Assembly: GCA_001466705.2 (NCBI GenBank)
Contig: LATX02000111.1
Coordinates: 77,001 to 141,000, forward strand
Length of the DNA stretch: 64,000 nucleotides
Reading direction: 5' to 3'
From: Moniliophthora roreri
Taxonomy: Eukaryota > Basidiomycota > Agaricomycetes > Agaricales > Marasmiaceae
A program made the position numbers and the translations under genes. This document shows, piece by piece, positions 24,160-35,641 of the stretch (positions within the stretch are counted from its first letter, which is position 1; every line of letters begins with the position of its first letter). A model generated the notes under the pieces. That model ran no database searches. It had not been told where the DNA came from and saw only the letters and a list, made by a program, of their open reading frames with translations.

Positions 24160-25074
24160 ATGACTGGCTGCCTACAGTGAAGATGTTTGATGTAATACAA
24201 ACTAGAGATGAAGCATTGAGTAATATATATGATGTATTCAGAAAGTACAAGCCAGTGGATAAGAAAGTTCGCCCAGTAAAGGCAATGTTGCCACAGGAAT
24301 TTCATGTTAAGAGACAGATTTTTGGGGATACATTAGAAGGGATGCCCATACTTCCAGTACATCCACCAGAATTTACAGCTGGAGAAAGATATACTCAAGA
24401 AAGAAAGGATATTATTAATAAGAACCACCCAGAGGGATTTCTATGGTTAGAAGAAAGAAAACTATTATATGAATTGATGAAATTACAAGAGATGGCATTT
24501 GCATAGAATGCAGCAGAGGGAGGAAATTTTAGAACAGATTTCTTTCCACCAGTAAAGTTCCCAGTATTACCACATGTGCCATGGGTAGAGAGAAATATTC
24601 CCATTCCACCAGGTATATACAAGGAAGTTTGTGGGATAATAAAAGACAAGATAGATGCAGGAGTTTATGAACTATCTAGTTTGTCGTATCGATCTAAATG
24701 GCTCTGCGTATTAAAGAAAGATGGAAAAAGTTTGAGAATAGTGCATAGCTTGGAGCCATTGAACAAAGTTACGATTCAGTATTCAGGTGTACCACCCGCA
24801 ACAGCTGAAGTAGCAAGTCATTTCTCAGGCAGAGCATGCATAGGACTCTTAGACATATGGGTTGGATATGATGAAAGATTAATAGGCGAAGAGTCAAGAG
24901 ATTTGACAACATTTCAGACACCGTTTGGACCACATAGGTTGGTAAAATTACCAATGGGATGGACCAATTTGGTACCAATATTTCATGATGATGTTTGTTA
25001 TATATTTAGAGATGAGATACCAGAGATTACAATGCCATACGTGGATGATGTATCAGCAAGAGGACCAGCATCTC
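24160..25074 (+). pseudogene. Element B reverse transcriptase, version 2 (truncated by gap)
   Basis: It restarts 408 bp of version 1 and continues into the reverse transcriptase palm: RSKWLCVLKKDGKSLRIVHS, LEPLNKVTIQYSG, FSGRACIGLLDIWVGYDER, LTTFQTPFGPHRLVKLPMGW, then the catalytic YVDD box (25038-25049). One stop, TAG for TGG, lies at about 24504. The domain is cut by the N at 25075 just after YVDD, so the thumb and connection parts are missing. With these parts present the element would copy its RNA into DNA; as seen it cannot. Confidence 0.8.
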
Positions 25075-25075
25075 N

Positions 25076-25633
25076 AGATAACCAGACCATTGAATAAGAT
25101 AACTGGAGCAAATGCAATCTTCCAGATGGGAGAAGAAGAGAAACAAGCAGTTAGGAATCTGCAGGAAGCTATTAGAAATGCACCTTGTTTGAAACCAGTA
25201 GATTATGGGAAACCATTAATATTAGCAGTCCATACGTCTTGGCAAGCAGTAGGCTTCTACTTGTATCAAAGAGATGAGAATGATTCAAAGAGAAAATATT
25301 TTAACTATTTCAGATCAGTTGGTCTGAATGAGAGAGAAGCAAGATTTTCACAGCCCAAGAGGGAGCTGTATGGATTAAAGATGGCTTTAGAAGCTACCTG
25401 TTATACAACATATAGTTTTAGAGAGTTAATAGTGGAAACAGATGCTAGTTATATTAAGAGAATGCTAGACAATCCAAGTGCAGGCCCTAATGCAACTATC
25501 AATCTTTGGATAGAAGCTATCAGAAAATATCACTTTGAATTAGTGCATATAAAAGGAATTAAGCATGGACCGGATGGTTTATCTAGACCACCACCGGGCA
25601 GTGCGACAACGATGAGACTGCCTGAAAATGAAG
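25076..25633 (+). pseudogene. Element B RNase H-like domain
   Basis: It resumes beyond the gap with RPLNKITGANAIFQMGEEEK and the RNase H region: PLILAVHTSWQAVGFYLYQ, FSQPKRELYGLKMALEATCY, LIVETDASYIKRML, and the closing HIKGIKHGPDGLSRPPPG, typical of Ty3/gypsy pol before integrase. The usual first acidic residue of the RNase H site (LxxDxS) reads AVHTS here, so that Asp is lost. The N at 25634 ends it. Confidence 0.75.
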
Positions 25634-25643
25634 NGGATATAGA

Positions 25644-26258
25644 GTGTTGGCACTAGCTAAACATTGTACACATGTTAATGAAATGATAGAGAGAGTAGAT
25701 CAAATCAAGAGAGACAACTTGAGAAGATTTGAGAAAGAAAATAGACACAAGATCAAGGATTTTGATTTTAAGCCAGGACAGCTGGTACAGATGCGTAATT
25801 CTGGCATAGAGAAAGATTTGGATAGAAAGATGTACCCAAGGTACTTAGGACCAATGATAGTGGTTAGATGGACGAAAGGAGGATCTTATATATTAGCTGA
25901 TATGAACAGTGTGGTAAAGAAAGAGAAAGTAGCAGCATTTAGGGTAATACCACACGTGGCTAGATATGAACCCATTTCTCTACCAGAGAATATTTATGAT
26001 TTGATGGACATGTCAAGAGAACAGATAGAAAAAATGGTCGAGGACAAAGAAAGAAAACAGTATGTTGGAGAAGACTTTATGTTTCCAAACATACCTGAAA
26101 TGAAAAGACCAGAACCAGGCAGAGAACTGGTAGATAATGATAATATTAAAGGAAAACAGCAAAGTGAAAATGATATAGACTTAGATGAACCCAGACAGAC
26201 TAGGCAACGGAAGATTCAGAGAGAATTAGAGGTCCTAATAGTTGGACTGGGAAAATAA
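25644..26258 (+). pseudogene. Element B integrase C-terminal part
   Basis: It begins within the integrase C-terminal tail: RFEKENRHKIKDFDFKPGQL, then YPRYLGPMIVVRWTKGGSYI, a beta-rich DNA-binding domain characteristic of basidiomycete Ty3/gypsy elements, then an acidic C-terminus with stop at 26256-26258. The zinc-binding HHCC and the DDE catalytic core are absent, evidently lost at the N at 25634. No 3' LTR is recognisable in the next 290 bp. Confidence 0.75.
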
Positions 26259-26550
26259 AGAAAATATTTTAGAGTTGGGCAGTCATATACTATAATTGTA
26301 ATCCCCTCATCATTTATACTAAAAGAGATGAATATTGAAAAGCTGACTTGGTCACACAAGATAAGAGACATAACACACAGATACATGCAGCTGGAATTGA
26401 AAGAGTGACTGGCTACATGGAAGATATACAGAGTTATAGTAGAGTTACAGAGAGTGGAGTATCAGAGATAACAACTATAAGAGTTGAGTCTGGGAAAGAA
26501 TAATTTTATAGAGATGTTTTAAGAGTGAGAGGTGACGTTTGATATGAAGG
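26259..26550. other. Spacer between element B and the intron-rich locus
   Basis: AT-rich, closed in all frames. No LTR start, TATA box or repeat that I can match elsewhere. Confidence 0.3.
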
Positions 26551-27907
26551 TTATGAAGAGGAATGGGAATATAACAAAATCTGGTATCTAGCTTGAACAA
26601 GGTTAACTGAAGTTGAGCCTTTGCATGAAGGTTGAGCTTCTCCCATTTGTTCATCTTGGATAGCAACTTTGGAGAGACAGATACGATTGACCTCTTCAAG
26701 ACTCTTAGCAGAGACCTGGTATTGGCCAATGTAGAAGTAAATATTGTGTTCCAAGGAAGAAAGTTCAGCACGAAGGAAGTTTGAGACTGACAAGAGGACT
26801 TTGGATGAAGCCTTTTCAAGGTCGAGGAAGGGAATCAATGCTGATTTCTTAGCAATTGATTCAAATGCAAGGGCACAGAGTGCTTGTTCATCTAAAGAAA
26901 ATAGAATATTAACGTCTATAAATGATATTGAGACAGAGAATAACAAACCAGTTGTTTCTTGGTGACAATCCACAACTGATGAAGAGACCTTACTCTTCTT
27001 GGAAGCAGAAGAAGTCGGTTTGGCCTCAGAAGCAGTGGAGGTAACCTATTAGAGAGAAAATATTAAGAAAATTGAGGGGTTAAAGGGGTGAGAGAAGGAC
27101 TCACGTCGAGAGATTTATTTGGAACGTTTTTGTCCTTTTCCTTTTTATCCGCCTTGAAAGGATTGAAAGATTAGAGAGAGACAGAGCTTGATAATAAATA
27201 GAGAGACATACAGCATTATTTTTAGTGAAACGGACTTTCTGCACAGGATTGTTTGTGGAACCAGACTTAGGAGTGTGGGCAGAGGAAGAAAGGGACCTGG
27301 CATCCTGCATCTGTTGATATAAGCAGATGAATATGTGGTTAATATTAATGAAATGAGGGGAATTGTACTTCCAGATCGTCATTTGTATTGTTGACGATTT
27401 GTACTTCCTCCTCATCTGATGAATTCACAGATACTTTTGAGGCCTTGCACTTTCCTGGAAAGGATATTTATAATGTCAGAGCATGAATAAAGAAGAACTA
27501 AGAACTGACGATTTTTGGATGCAGCTGTATGGGCACAAAAGGCATGCATTTCATGTGTAAAAGCCTCAAGTAAATCCAGAATGAATGGAGCTTTGGCACC
27601 AGTCAAGATCTGAGAGTTGATAAACTCAATGCAAGCACAATAGAGTTTGTAGGCTTCATCATGAGTGGCGACATGCTTAAAATTAAGTCGTCCTTTCTAG
27701 AACAGAAATAATATTGAGGAGTAAAGACAAGAAAAGATAGAATATTAAGAAGTACCAGATGCTCTGCAAGTTGTGCAACCAAAAGGCTATGAATAGTAGG
27801 GTTGCTACTGTTTGCGGAACGCTTAATGAAGTCGAACAGCTCATTTGTGTTGTGAAGCCATGTCTGGCGATCAGGCCAAGAGTTGGACGGAGGCATCAAA
27901 GCAGTAC
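26551..27907 (-). pseudogene. Intron-rich gene of unknown function, 3' part
   Basis: Six or more exons can be read on the minus strand, joined by 45-85 bp introns. In order: PSNSWPDRQTWLHNTNELFD...LVAQLAEHL; GRLNFKHVATHDEAYKLYC...AFCAHTAASKN; an acidic exon VNSSDEEEVQIVNN; QDARSLSSSAHTPKSGSTNN; ADKKEKDKNVPNKSLD; TASEAKPTSSASKKSKV; and a last helical exon from DEQALCALAFESIAKKS to a stop at 26551. I see no in-frame stop in these exons. I do not recognise the protein: a helical core followed by a long low-complexity Ser/Lys-rich region. It may be the 3' half of the locus at 29145-33499 or a separate gene. Confidence 0.5.
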
Positions 27908-29144
27908 CTGAAATATTAGATGATGAATGTTGAGATGAGAGAGACAGAGAGTAAAAGTATGAACATTTATTGTTCAAGTGCACAGAATTTATAGGTATAA
28001 CCATAAATCGTGCACGTTCGCGATAATAAGTGTTGGAAATTGTCGGAAGAGAGTTTTGGAAAATGTGTACCTGCCTGAACAATGGGGACGTTGTTATTAT
28101 TTAGTTGGGGGGGAGGAATACACACCTGAAATTTCAACAAAATTTCAACAATTTTCAACATTTCAAAAGGATTGAATAGAGATTGGCATATGGAAGTTTC
28201 AGAAACCCACTAAAACATGTGAATAGTGGATGGAACGACTATCAGCTGGAAAAAGAGAAGCATACGTAGACAGGGAAACTATTCAAGGAAAGGAATGTGG
28301 CACAAGAGGAACTTTGTTTAGATAACAGGAGTGCTGATTCCGCAACCAAGAAAATAAGAAACAGGAACAATAGAGTTAATTCAGTTCCGATGATGAAAGA
28401 GTATTTGATCGGATCACTAAATATAGAGCGCTTATACGTACATATGGAGATTGATGCATACAGAAAGGCTTAGAGATTGGCAATAGATAAGAAAGAGAAA
28501 TTTCACGATAGGCTTATCTGCGTGAATAGGAAATCAGAAAATACAATAAAAGCATGGGATATGATAAGAGTGTACACATGCTTGACTCAAGAGATATTTA
28601 AGTCCAAAGACAATCAGGACTTATAATATTTTCACGCATTAGTACAGGATATGAATAAGAGAGGTAATATGATTGTTCAGTATGCAAATAGTAATGAAAC
28701 TATAGCTACTGAAGTGAAGTCCAATTAGATAGAAAATATCTAAGTACTTGAGATGAATGTACTTATGATATTTCTACAGCAGAGATATGAGATATAAAGA
28801 ATATTTAAGTATGCATGATGAATGTACTTTAAATATTCCTGCAGCAAGAGAGTATAGTAGGCAATAATATTGTGTCTGAGAGTGATACAAGAGCCCAACC
28901 CAGTGCCAACCAAGAGAAGAACATGATGAAGTCCTATGTCAGAAGGGTATACAGTACCTCGTCCTCGTCCTCATCAATTGACTCAGGAGCAGTCAAAAGG
29001 AGAGGAAGACTGAAGAACGTGATGCTATCTGAAGCAGACATTGGTGTCAGCAAGGACACGGGTTGTGGCACATCCTGGTCGAATGATCCTTCATCAACCA
29101 ATCACTCTATTATTTATAATAATAAAGAGTGGAAGAGAAATGTA
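27908..29144. other. Intron or intergenic stretch within the intron-rich locus
   Basis: No convincing exon between about 28180 and 28850. The left edge (27908-27960) is a splice-acceptor region on the minus strand ending CTAATATTTCAG. Whether the genes on each side are one transcription unit cannot be decided from sequence. Confidence 0.3.
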
Positions 29145-32100
29145 CCGAGGGATTAGCCTTGTCAGCTACCATAGCACTGGCTTGGTTAGTCGAGTTGACG
29201 GTATTTGTAGGACTAGCAGCATGAAGGGTAGCAGAGGAAGGCCCAGCGTCAGCAGTCTATAAGACAAAGAAAATATTAATGGAAAGAAGATTGAACGAGA
29301 GATAATAGACTTATGGAATTGGACGGACCAGCTTCGTTATCGACAGTGAGACCTTCAAAACGCAGGGCTTCGGACCCATCGACCATGACGACCTTGTTGT
29401 CGATGATCATGTACAAACTGGACTTTAGACCAGTGACATCAAAGTCGGTACCCTTCAAAATGACCCATACGTCACTAAGAGAAGCAAAAAATGGATCCAT
29501 GGGACAAACAACTTTGAATTCATAGCTGTCAGGAACACCCAAGTCCCTAGCGATCCAACCTAGAGAAGTACAGAGGATGTTGAGCTGTTCCTCTGAAGGA
29601 GTGAAGTTGGGATCGTGCCAGAATAGATATTTCAAGATGACACGAGGATCAGTGCAGCTGGCTCAAAGGAGCTCTTGACATTGACAAAGAGCACTTTTGA
29701 CAGATTCCTCTTGAACACGGAGCAGAGAGATCTGTTGTCGAATGCAAAAGGACGAGACCATTAAGTCGAAGATGGTGGACGTCTGGAAAGCGAGACCTGA
29801 AAGAATATTTAGATTAGAATGAGATTAATAGGGAAAGAAAGAATAATATTACTGGCGAGACTACTCAGTAATTGGACAAAGTGCTGATTGTTCACAGTGA
29901 AGGCATCGAAGAAGTACATCCCAAACGAGCATCGCAATTGAAGACGAGTGCATCATTGACAGCAGGTGGATGTTCCTGAGCCAGTTTCACAACGAGCATT
30001 GGCCGAGTCGCATTGAGTGCATGAAAGTTCATTGTTGATATCAGAATCGGCCTATAGAAAGAAGAATATTTAGAAAGATATTAAAGATAAGATGAAGAAA
30101 CAAGAATATTACCCCAGGATGAGTGGTCAGAGCAGACACAATCTTGTGTATAGGCCAAAAGGTGTCGCTATAACCAAGATTTAGTAGTCCAGGGTGAGCT
30201 AGAGAGAAAAGACTTAGAGAGCATAAGGGTAGATAGTGGGTAAACAACTTACATCGGAGTACCTCCACGGCCTTAGTTTAGCCAAGAGCTTGGAGAAGCC
30301 AGAGGACATTCGAAGTGTTTTCCTTTGCAGGACGACCTTGGCCCACTCCTCTGACAATGTCTTCCAGATTTAGGTCTTGGATGGACTTAGCAGCAGATGG
30401 TTGTGAAGGGTCCAGCTCATCATATAGGTATAGGAGTCGTGGGATCTTTGTCTTATAATTACTTCTTACTACTTACAGTAAGAAGGAGACTTACGTCTTT
30501 CTTGCCTTTGTCAGGAGAAGGGTCGACGGCCTGTTTCTTACCTTTAGGGTCAGAACTCTAAACGGATGATGTATTAAGAACAAGAAAGATATAATATTAA
30601 AGAGAGTAATACCTTATCTGCAGCCTTGGTAACAGTATGAGCATGTTTTCCAGCAGGAGGCTACAGCAAAGGTTAATAAGAAAGAGATTTAATGAGAAAT
30701 TTACAAGACGAACCTGAGGCAGAGAGGTATTGTGGGCCTTGCACTTCGAAGAGGACAGTTCTGTTAATTTGTCTGAGATAAGACTAGTGGAAAACTACCC
30801 TAAAAGATAACCTCCAAAAGTCTAACTCAGTTTGTTGTGCAAGTGTGGATCGACGTGATCAGAGTTACCACACTTAGAATGCCAACAAAACTCTTAGCTA
30901 GGTTGATTCTCTCTTATTGAAGTGTTCTACTTCAAAGTGTTCACCTCCAGAGGAGTATATATGGTTTTAAAATGTTTTATATCACAAACACACACACAAA
31001 ACACAAAGAACACAGTGCACAAAGCACAAACACAAGAGCTACAGTCCCGTACAAAGACTCAATAGCCGGTATAGTCTGACCCTACGGAGTTCAAGACTTC
31101 TTCAAGATAACTACAGCACACAGTGTACTGGAAAAAGTCCTAGACCAATTTCTACAAAGAGTTCAGCGCAGGCACACCCCTTGCTAAGACTCTAAGTGTG
31201 TCACAACCTGATACACACACAGGCCACACTCCAAGTGCCCAAGGCTCCTTCTTGGTGTAAAGTTTCTCTTAGAAAAGTGCTATAACGCACTCAAGATGTT
31301 ACTCTTATCTCTTACGACGCAAGTTCATTATCAGATTTCTATCTCTCTGGAGTCACTCAGGACCAATCTCCAGGGCCTGTAGTGAGGAAGCAAAACTGGA
31401 ATGGCACACAAATTTATACACCAAACAAACTCGTCATGTATTCACAATCAGAGGGGGCAGAGTTACTTGAGTATGTACAAATATTTAACTGTCCTTATAT
31501 ATGGTCCAGGAATATATCTACAGAAAATTATAAATAATGTCTGATAATCCAGGAAATGACAAATAAGTGACTGAGATACTAAAAGAGGGATTATTTGGAT
31601 GTCACAGAGTCTGGCCACTAGGGTATCCGACCATATCCACGTGGGTATCTATGCCCCCAGGCGTTCTAGACTCTATAATTTGTATTTTCTCTTTTCTAAG
31701 TTGGGTATCTACAAGCGGATGGCTGTATCCGTCCTGTCTTTTGACAGCATTTCCCTTTTCTAGTATCTGCACATCGGCAGTGGCCTAGATGCCAAATTTT
31801 CCAAGGTCGGAACACGCTGTTATTGTTCCGATCTCCTTTGACAATGCACGCTCAGTCTTATTTAGGATTTCTTGCACATTAGATATTCTTCATATGTCTC
31901 GTTGTATCTGTCTGTAGGTAGTGGATGTCCTTCAGAAGTGATTTCTGTCTTTCCAAGCAGGCTTTGTACCTAGTTTGCTCATTGCATATTGTTTAGCCGC
32001 CAGTGAATTCTTTATTAAGAGATCACCTGCTTTGACTCTGATCCGTATATTGACTTCGGAGGAGGATCGTTCTATGATCGTTCCTGTTCTAAGTTGTCTT

Positions 32101-33499
32101 TCTGTTTTGATGTCTCCTCTAAGTACCTCTGTACTGTTTGACTGCAGCTTGCACTTTGCAGATGTCATAGAAAAGTAAAGTAGAAGTTAAAATCCCATTG
32201 ATAGCACTTTTGAGAGCTTGGTTAACTAGCCAATGCGTTTATTGGGCCATAGTTAGATTCCCTACAGGTTTTGGAAGTGATCCGCTTTGGATCTGATACT
32301 TAGATAGGTTAGAAAGTACAGCTTAGACACCTCTGTATAGCATATCATATAGCTCTTTGTACTTTCTAAGGTACCACCGCTTCTCTAAGGCAATGACTAG
32401 CAGACTGGGCTCACTCTAGTCCTTATTACCTGTTATCTCATGTCATATTAAAGTGTTCCAATTCAGAAATAGTGTAAAATGAATAAAAGTGGGTCTTTTC
32501 TAGGTTTGACATATTACCGTCTTGATATTTACTTGAGAAGAAGAAGAAGTGGCTGGTCGAGACTATGGAGGGGTAAATATTAAGCTTAGAGAGGGTTCCA
32601 TAAAGGATGAAACTCACCTTCTGCTTAGTTTTACTAGAGCCACTGGAGCGGGCCGGCTATGAGAAAGAATATGAGAAATAGAAAGAGAATATTATTAGAA
32701 TGAGTACACGTACCACTTCGACGATAGGAGTAGCACGAGTGGGAGGCTTAATAGAATGAATAGGATGTTTGGAGGACTTCACTTCGACAGCGTCTTCATC
32801 ACCAGAGCCATCTTCATCGCTGCTGTCGGAGTCTTCGTGATTGGAGATTTCAATGTCATTGTTGATGTCGGGGACATTTCAGTCGGGATCGTATCCGGCC
32901 AAGATTTCTTCTATGGAGGGGAAATGAGTGGAAGGATCTAGAGGCTGAAAACAAAATAATAATATTTATAAGAAAGAGAAAAAGAACAATTGGATAAGAG
33001 AACGTACCTTAAGGCTTAAAGTGTGCTTCCAGAAATGAAAACACAATTTGGAAGGGAAAGCACTGTAGAGGTCGTCGGGGATGGTAATAGAGAAACAAGA
33101 ATCAAGATGCTTGAGGAGTTGGAGGGCCAACATGAGGAGACACATGAAAGTTTGGGGAAACCAAAAATGTCCACAAAATTCGTCGAGCGAAACCTAGAGA
33201 AGAATAATGTTAGTAAAAGGAAACCTAGAGAAGGAATAATGACTAAGACGTACCAGAGGGGTTTTCATAGCTGGAAATGTGAAATTTGCCAAGGCAGACA
33301 CATCAGCAAAGGGGGAAGACTTGCCCTCAAGGTGATGCCAGACATTATGACAGATAGAGAAGAGCAACACGCAGTGGAGGTGAAGGATGCTGAGCGCAGC
33401 GGCATTTATTGTTGAGAGTTGAGGAAGGGAGACTTCCTTCAACTTCAAGAAAGAGGCAATGGGAGTGGCAGTGGACTTGCTCTTGGCTTTATGAGTCAT
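29145..33499 (-). pseudogene. Intron-rich gene with Zn2Cys6-like cysteine cluster, broken by C-to-T stops and an LTR
   Basis: Starts at ATG 33497-33499 (MTHKAKSKSTATPIASFLKL). Exons 33254-33499, 33008-33193, 32714-32944 (acidic, SNHEDSDSSDEDGSGDEDA), 32618-32656 and 32533-32562 join in frame with consensus GT-AG borders. After an LTR insertion come Lys/Ser-rich exons (30714-30760, 30613-30660 and further). Then comes an exon with CX2CX6CX9CX2CX6C (29929-30022), the spacing of a Zn2Cys6 DNA-binding cluster, and a long exon with YLFWHDPNFTPSEEQLNIL and SDVWVILKGTDFDVTGLKSS. Stops: TGA in the acidic exon, TGA inside the cysteine cluster (29954-29956), TGA before ASCTDP, TAA before TKAVEVLR. All are one C-to-T step from Arg or Gln codons. 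The 3' end is unclear. The cluster is usually N-terminal in fungal activators; here it is central, so a regulator role is only a guess. Confidence 0.55.
30770..32511 (-). mobile_element. Solo LTR, diverged L1-related family, inside the intron-rich locus
   Basis: On the minus strand it starts TGTCAAACCTAGAAAAG. Some 80 bp in it has GGACTAGAGTGAGCCCAGTC, matching the same region of the L1 LTR at 33947 (GGACTAGTGTGAGCCCTGAG). It ends near CTTATCTCAGACA. About 1.74 kb, non-coding. The flanks (GTAAATATC... and ...TTAACAG) look like an intron donor and acceptor of the host gene, but splicing them does not preserve frame, so I cannot say whether it sits in an intron or an exon. No perfect target duplication. 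Confidence 0.5.
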
Positions 33500-33946
33500 G
33501 TTGAGTAAGAGGAAAGGAAGAAAGAGGAAAAGATAATCCAAGTTTGAAATGGACTCTACTTAAATATTTGTCGAAGATCGATCTGAAAATATTTAAGTGA
33601 ATAGAACGAGAAGGATATAGAAGAAAATGACCTTCCTGAATTTGGCTATGAGAAACCTGATAGTAATGGAAGAACAACCTAACACTGAGTATTGGAAGCA
33701 GACTTCGAATGCATGGCTATGAAGATCATCCAATGTTATGGAAAAGGCAAGAGAAATTGATGCAGAAGAGATAAAGATAAGATAAAGAAATCCCAGAGAG
33801 AGATTTTAGTATCATTGGAAAGAGCTTGAAAAGACCTATAGGAGGGTGGTTATTTCATATCAGGAGATGCAGTATTAAGAGAGTCCCATGTTTCACCCAT
33901 AATATTAATGGATTGGGGACAATCCTTTTCTTTAGTTGGGAGGAGA
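33500..33946. other. 5' flank of the intron-rich locus
   Basis: The open frame extends upstream in frame to an ATG at 33541, so the true start could be there. Beyond that the stretch is AT-rich with two AAATATTTAAGT-like words near 33560-33600 but no clear TATA box. It ends where an LTR begins. Confidence 0.3.
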
Positions 33947-35619
33947 TGATATGCATAACTTTTACCTTTATTTTTGCATGCAAATAGAGAATATTTTGCG
34001 CTTTTATGGTTGAAAATGACATAAACAAGGGAATTGAGGACTAGTGTGAGCCCTGAGCAGCTAGTCAAAGCGAGTAGTAGAGAAGGATACAAAATATTAG
34101 CAGAGTAATGGTTGATGGTAGGCCATACAAGGGTACCCAACCACTGCTAGTATGAAAATAAACAGTGAATCTGAACACAGAGGAGCATCCCAAAACCTGT
34201 AGGGAACCACACAACATCACACCTCTCTATTGAAAGCATACCAAAGGGAATATTTTCATTTCTTTACAATATTTTCAAACCACACCCAACTTGAAGGAAG
34301 AATAAAAGCCTTTGATGATACATCAACGAGAATATTACTGAGGAACAGATATGAAAAAGAGAATGACAAATTATTGGCAGGGGATACTCAAGATACTGAT
34401 AATCAAATTAGAGGAATGAAATAGATGATTAGTTACCAAAAAGGTGCCTGTATCACAGAAAGTGGAAGACAAAGCTGTATGACAAGAAGATAGCACAGCT
34501 AAGCTTACATGTACACTTTAGAGGAGAAATGGAAGCATATTACATGTCCACAGAGCAGATGACAATAGATGGAGAAGGAAGAAACCATGTGGAGTGGCAT
34601 GGAAGTATAATATTTTCAAATGGAGTCAGAAGGAGAGCTGTTTGATCAAGAAAATTGCAAATGATTAGTGTCAGGAGACTGCGCAATCATCATAGAAAAA
34701 GAATAAAAGAGATTATGGCTATGAAGCCTGACTACAATTGGACACTGTGACAGAGAAATTACCAAACACAGCTCAGTTTATATAATATTTAGCACCCGAC
34801 TCAGTTTTATTTGTATGTGTGACAGATATATTAGATTATTTATGTTGTAGGGTATATAAGGGGACGTGTTTTGTAGGTGGAAAGCAGGAGAGATACTGCC
34901 CACTGATTACCAGAGTGTATGACGTTGTTGTTCAGGTAGAAGAGCTACTGGCAATCAGTATTTTTCAACTACTTTGGGCCCTAGCTTATTTAGTTGTGCA
35001 AGAGGCACAGGCTAGTTGAGACCTGAGATTGTAACCCAAACCAGAGATATAAATAAAAGCTAGAAAGAGCTTAGTTTTTAATGCAAGAGGCGTGTTTTCT
35101 GATAAGAAGAATATTGTATCAGTTTACCAAGAGGGTAGCTGACGTGCATCAGTATAGTCTGGTGTTTCGACGTGAATCAGAGAGGGTTTCAGGCTAGCAG
35201 TGTCTAGAAGATTTGTCCTCTTGAGAATTGTTGCAGGACATAGCTAAGAGGGCTATATTCAGGTACAAGAGGTACCTTTATTCTCGCTTAGAAGAAGTTT
35301 ATTCTTTGAGCAGTTTCTGGTCGAACATCAATACCAGTATTTGCTTTGAAGTGATTAATAAAACTATAAACCCATAAATATTATACAAAAAGAACACCAA
35401 TCTCAATCTGAGAAGTTGTTTTTGAAGGCATTCATCTCTGAACTATGAGCAAGACATTGAGAAATTATTCTTGACGTTGCAGTAACAGTGAACCACACCG
35501 AACCAACTTGCAAACAAAACTGAGAATCAAGAACTTATATATATACATTTTTCGGGGGTATTTTGGCACCACAGGCCTCATGTTTTCATAGTAGAGGCAT
35601 AGGTTTTTGAGCATCTTCA
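33947..35619 (+). mobile_element. Solo LTR, family L1, copy 2
   Basis: 1673 bp from TGATATGCATAACTTTTACC to GCATCTTCA, with an inverted copy at 4250-5874 that defines the same two ends. A TATATAAG box at 34853-34860 (the core of GGTATATAAGGGG) would be the U3 promoter. No gag-pol adjoins it. Flanking five-base words (GGAGA / ACAAG) do not match, so target duplication is lost or the ends are off by a few bases. It is followed after 22 bp by element C. Confidence 0.75.
34853..34860 (+). promoter_or_regulatory. TATA box of L1 LTR
   Basis: TATATAAG within GGTATATAAGGGG, about 760 bp before the LTR end. The corresponding place in the inverted copy near 4980 reads CCCCTTTTATACT, i.e. AGTATAAAAGGGG on its strand, so the box is conserved between copies. 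Confidence 0.5.
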
Positions 35620-35641
35620 ACAAGACAGTGACAATAGCCAT

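Larger units (their letters stand above)
622..25634. other. Fourteen single-N scaffold joins
   Basis: Single N characters stand at 622, 1503, 4718, 5162, 6668, 9390, 13323, 15554, 16193, 19787, 21555, 24150, 25075 and 25634; I saw none from 25635 to 64000. Sequence repeats across several of them (1503, 9390, 15554, 24150), and conserved element parts are missing across others (21555, 25075, 25634). They behave as joins of unknown length. Features that span an N should be read as composites. Confidence 0.85.
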
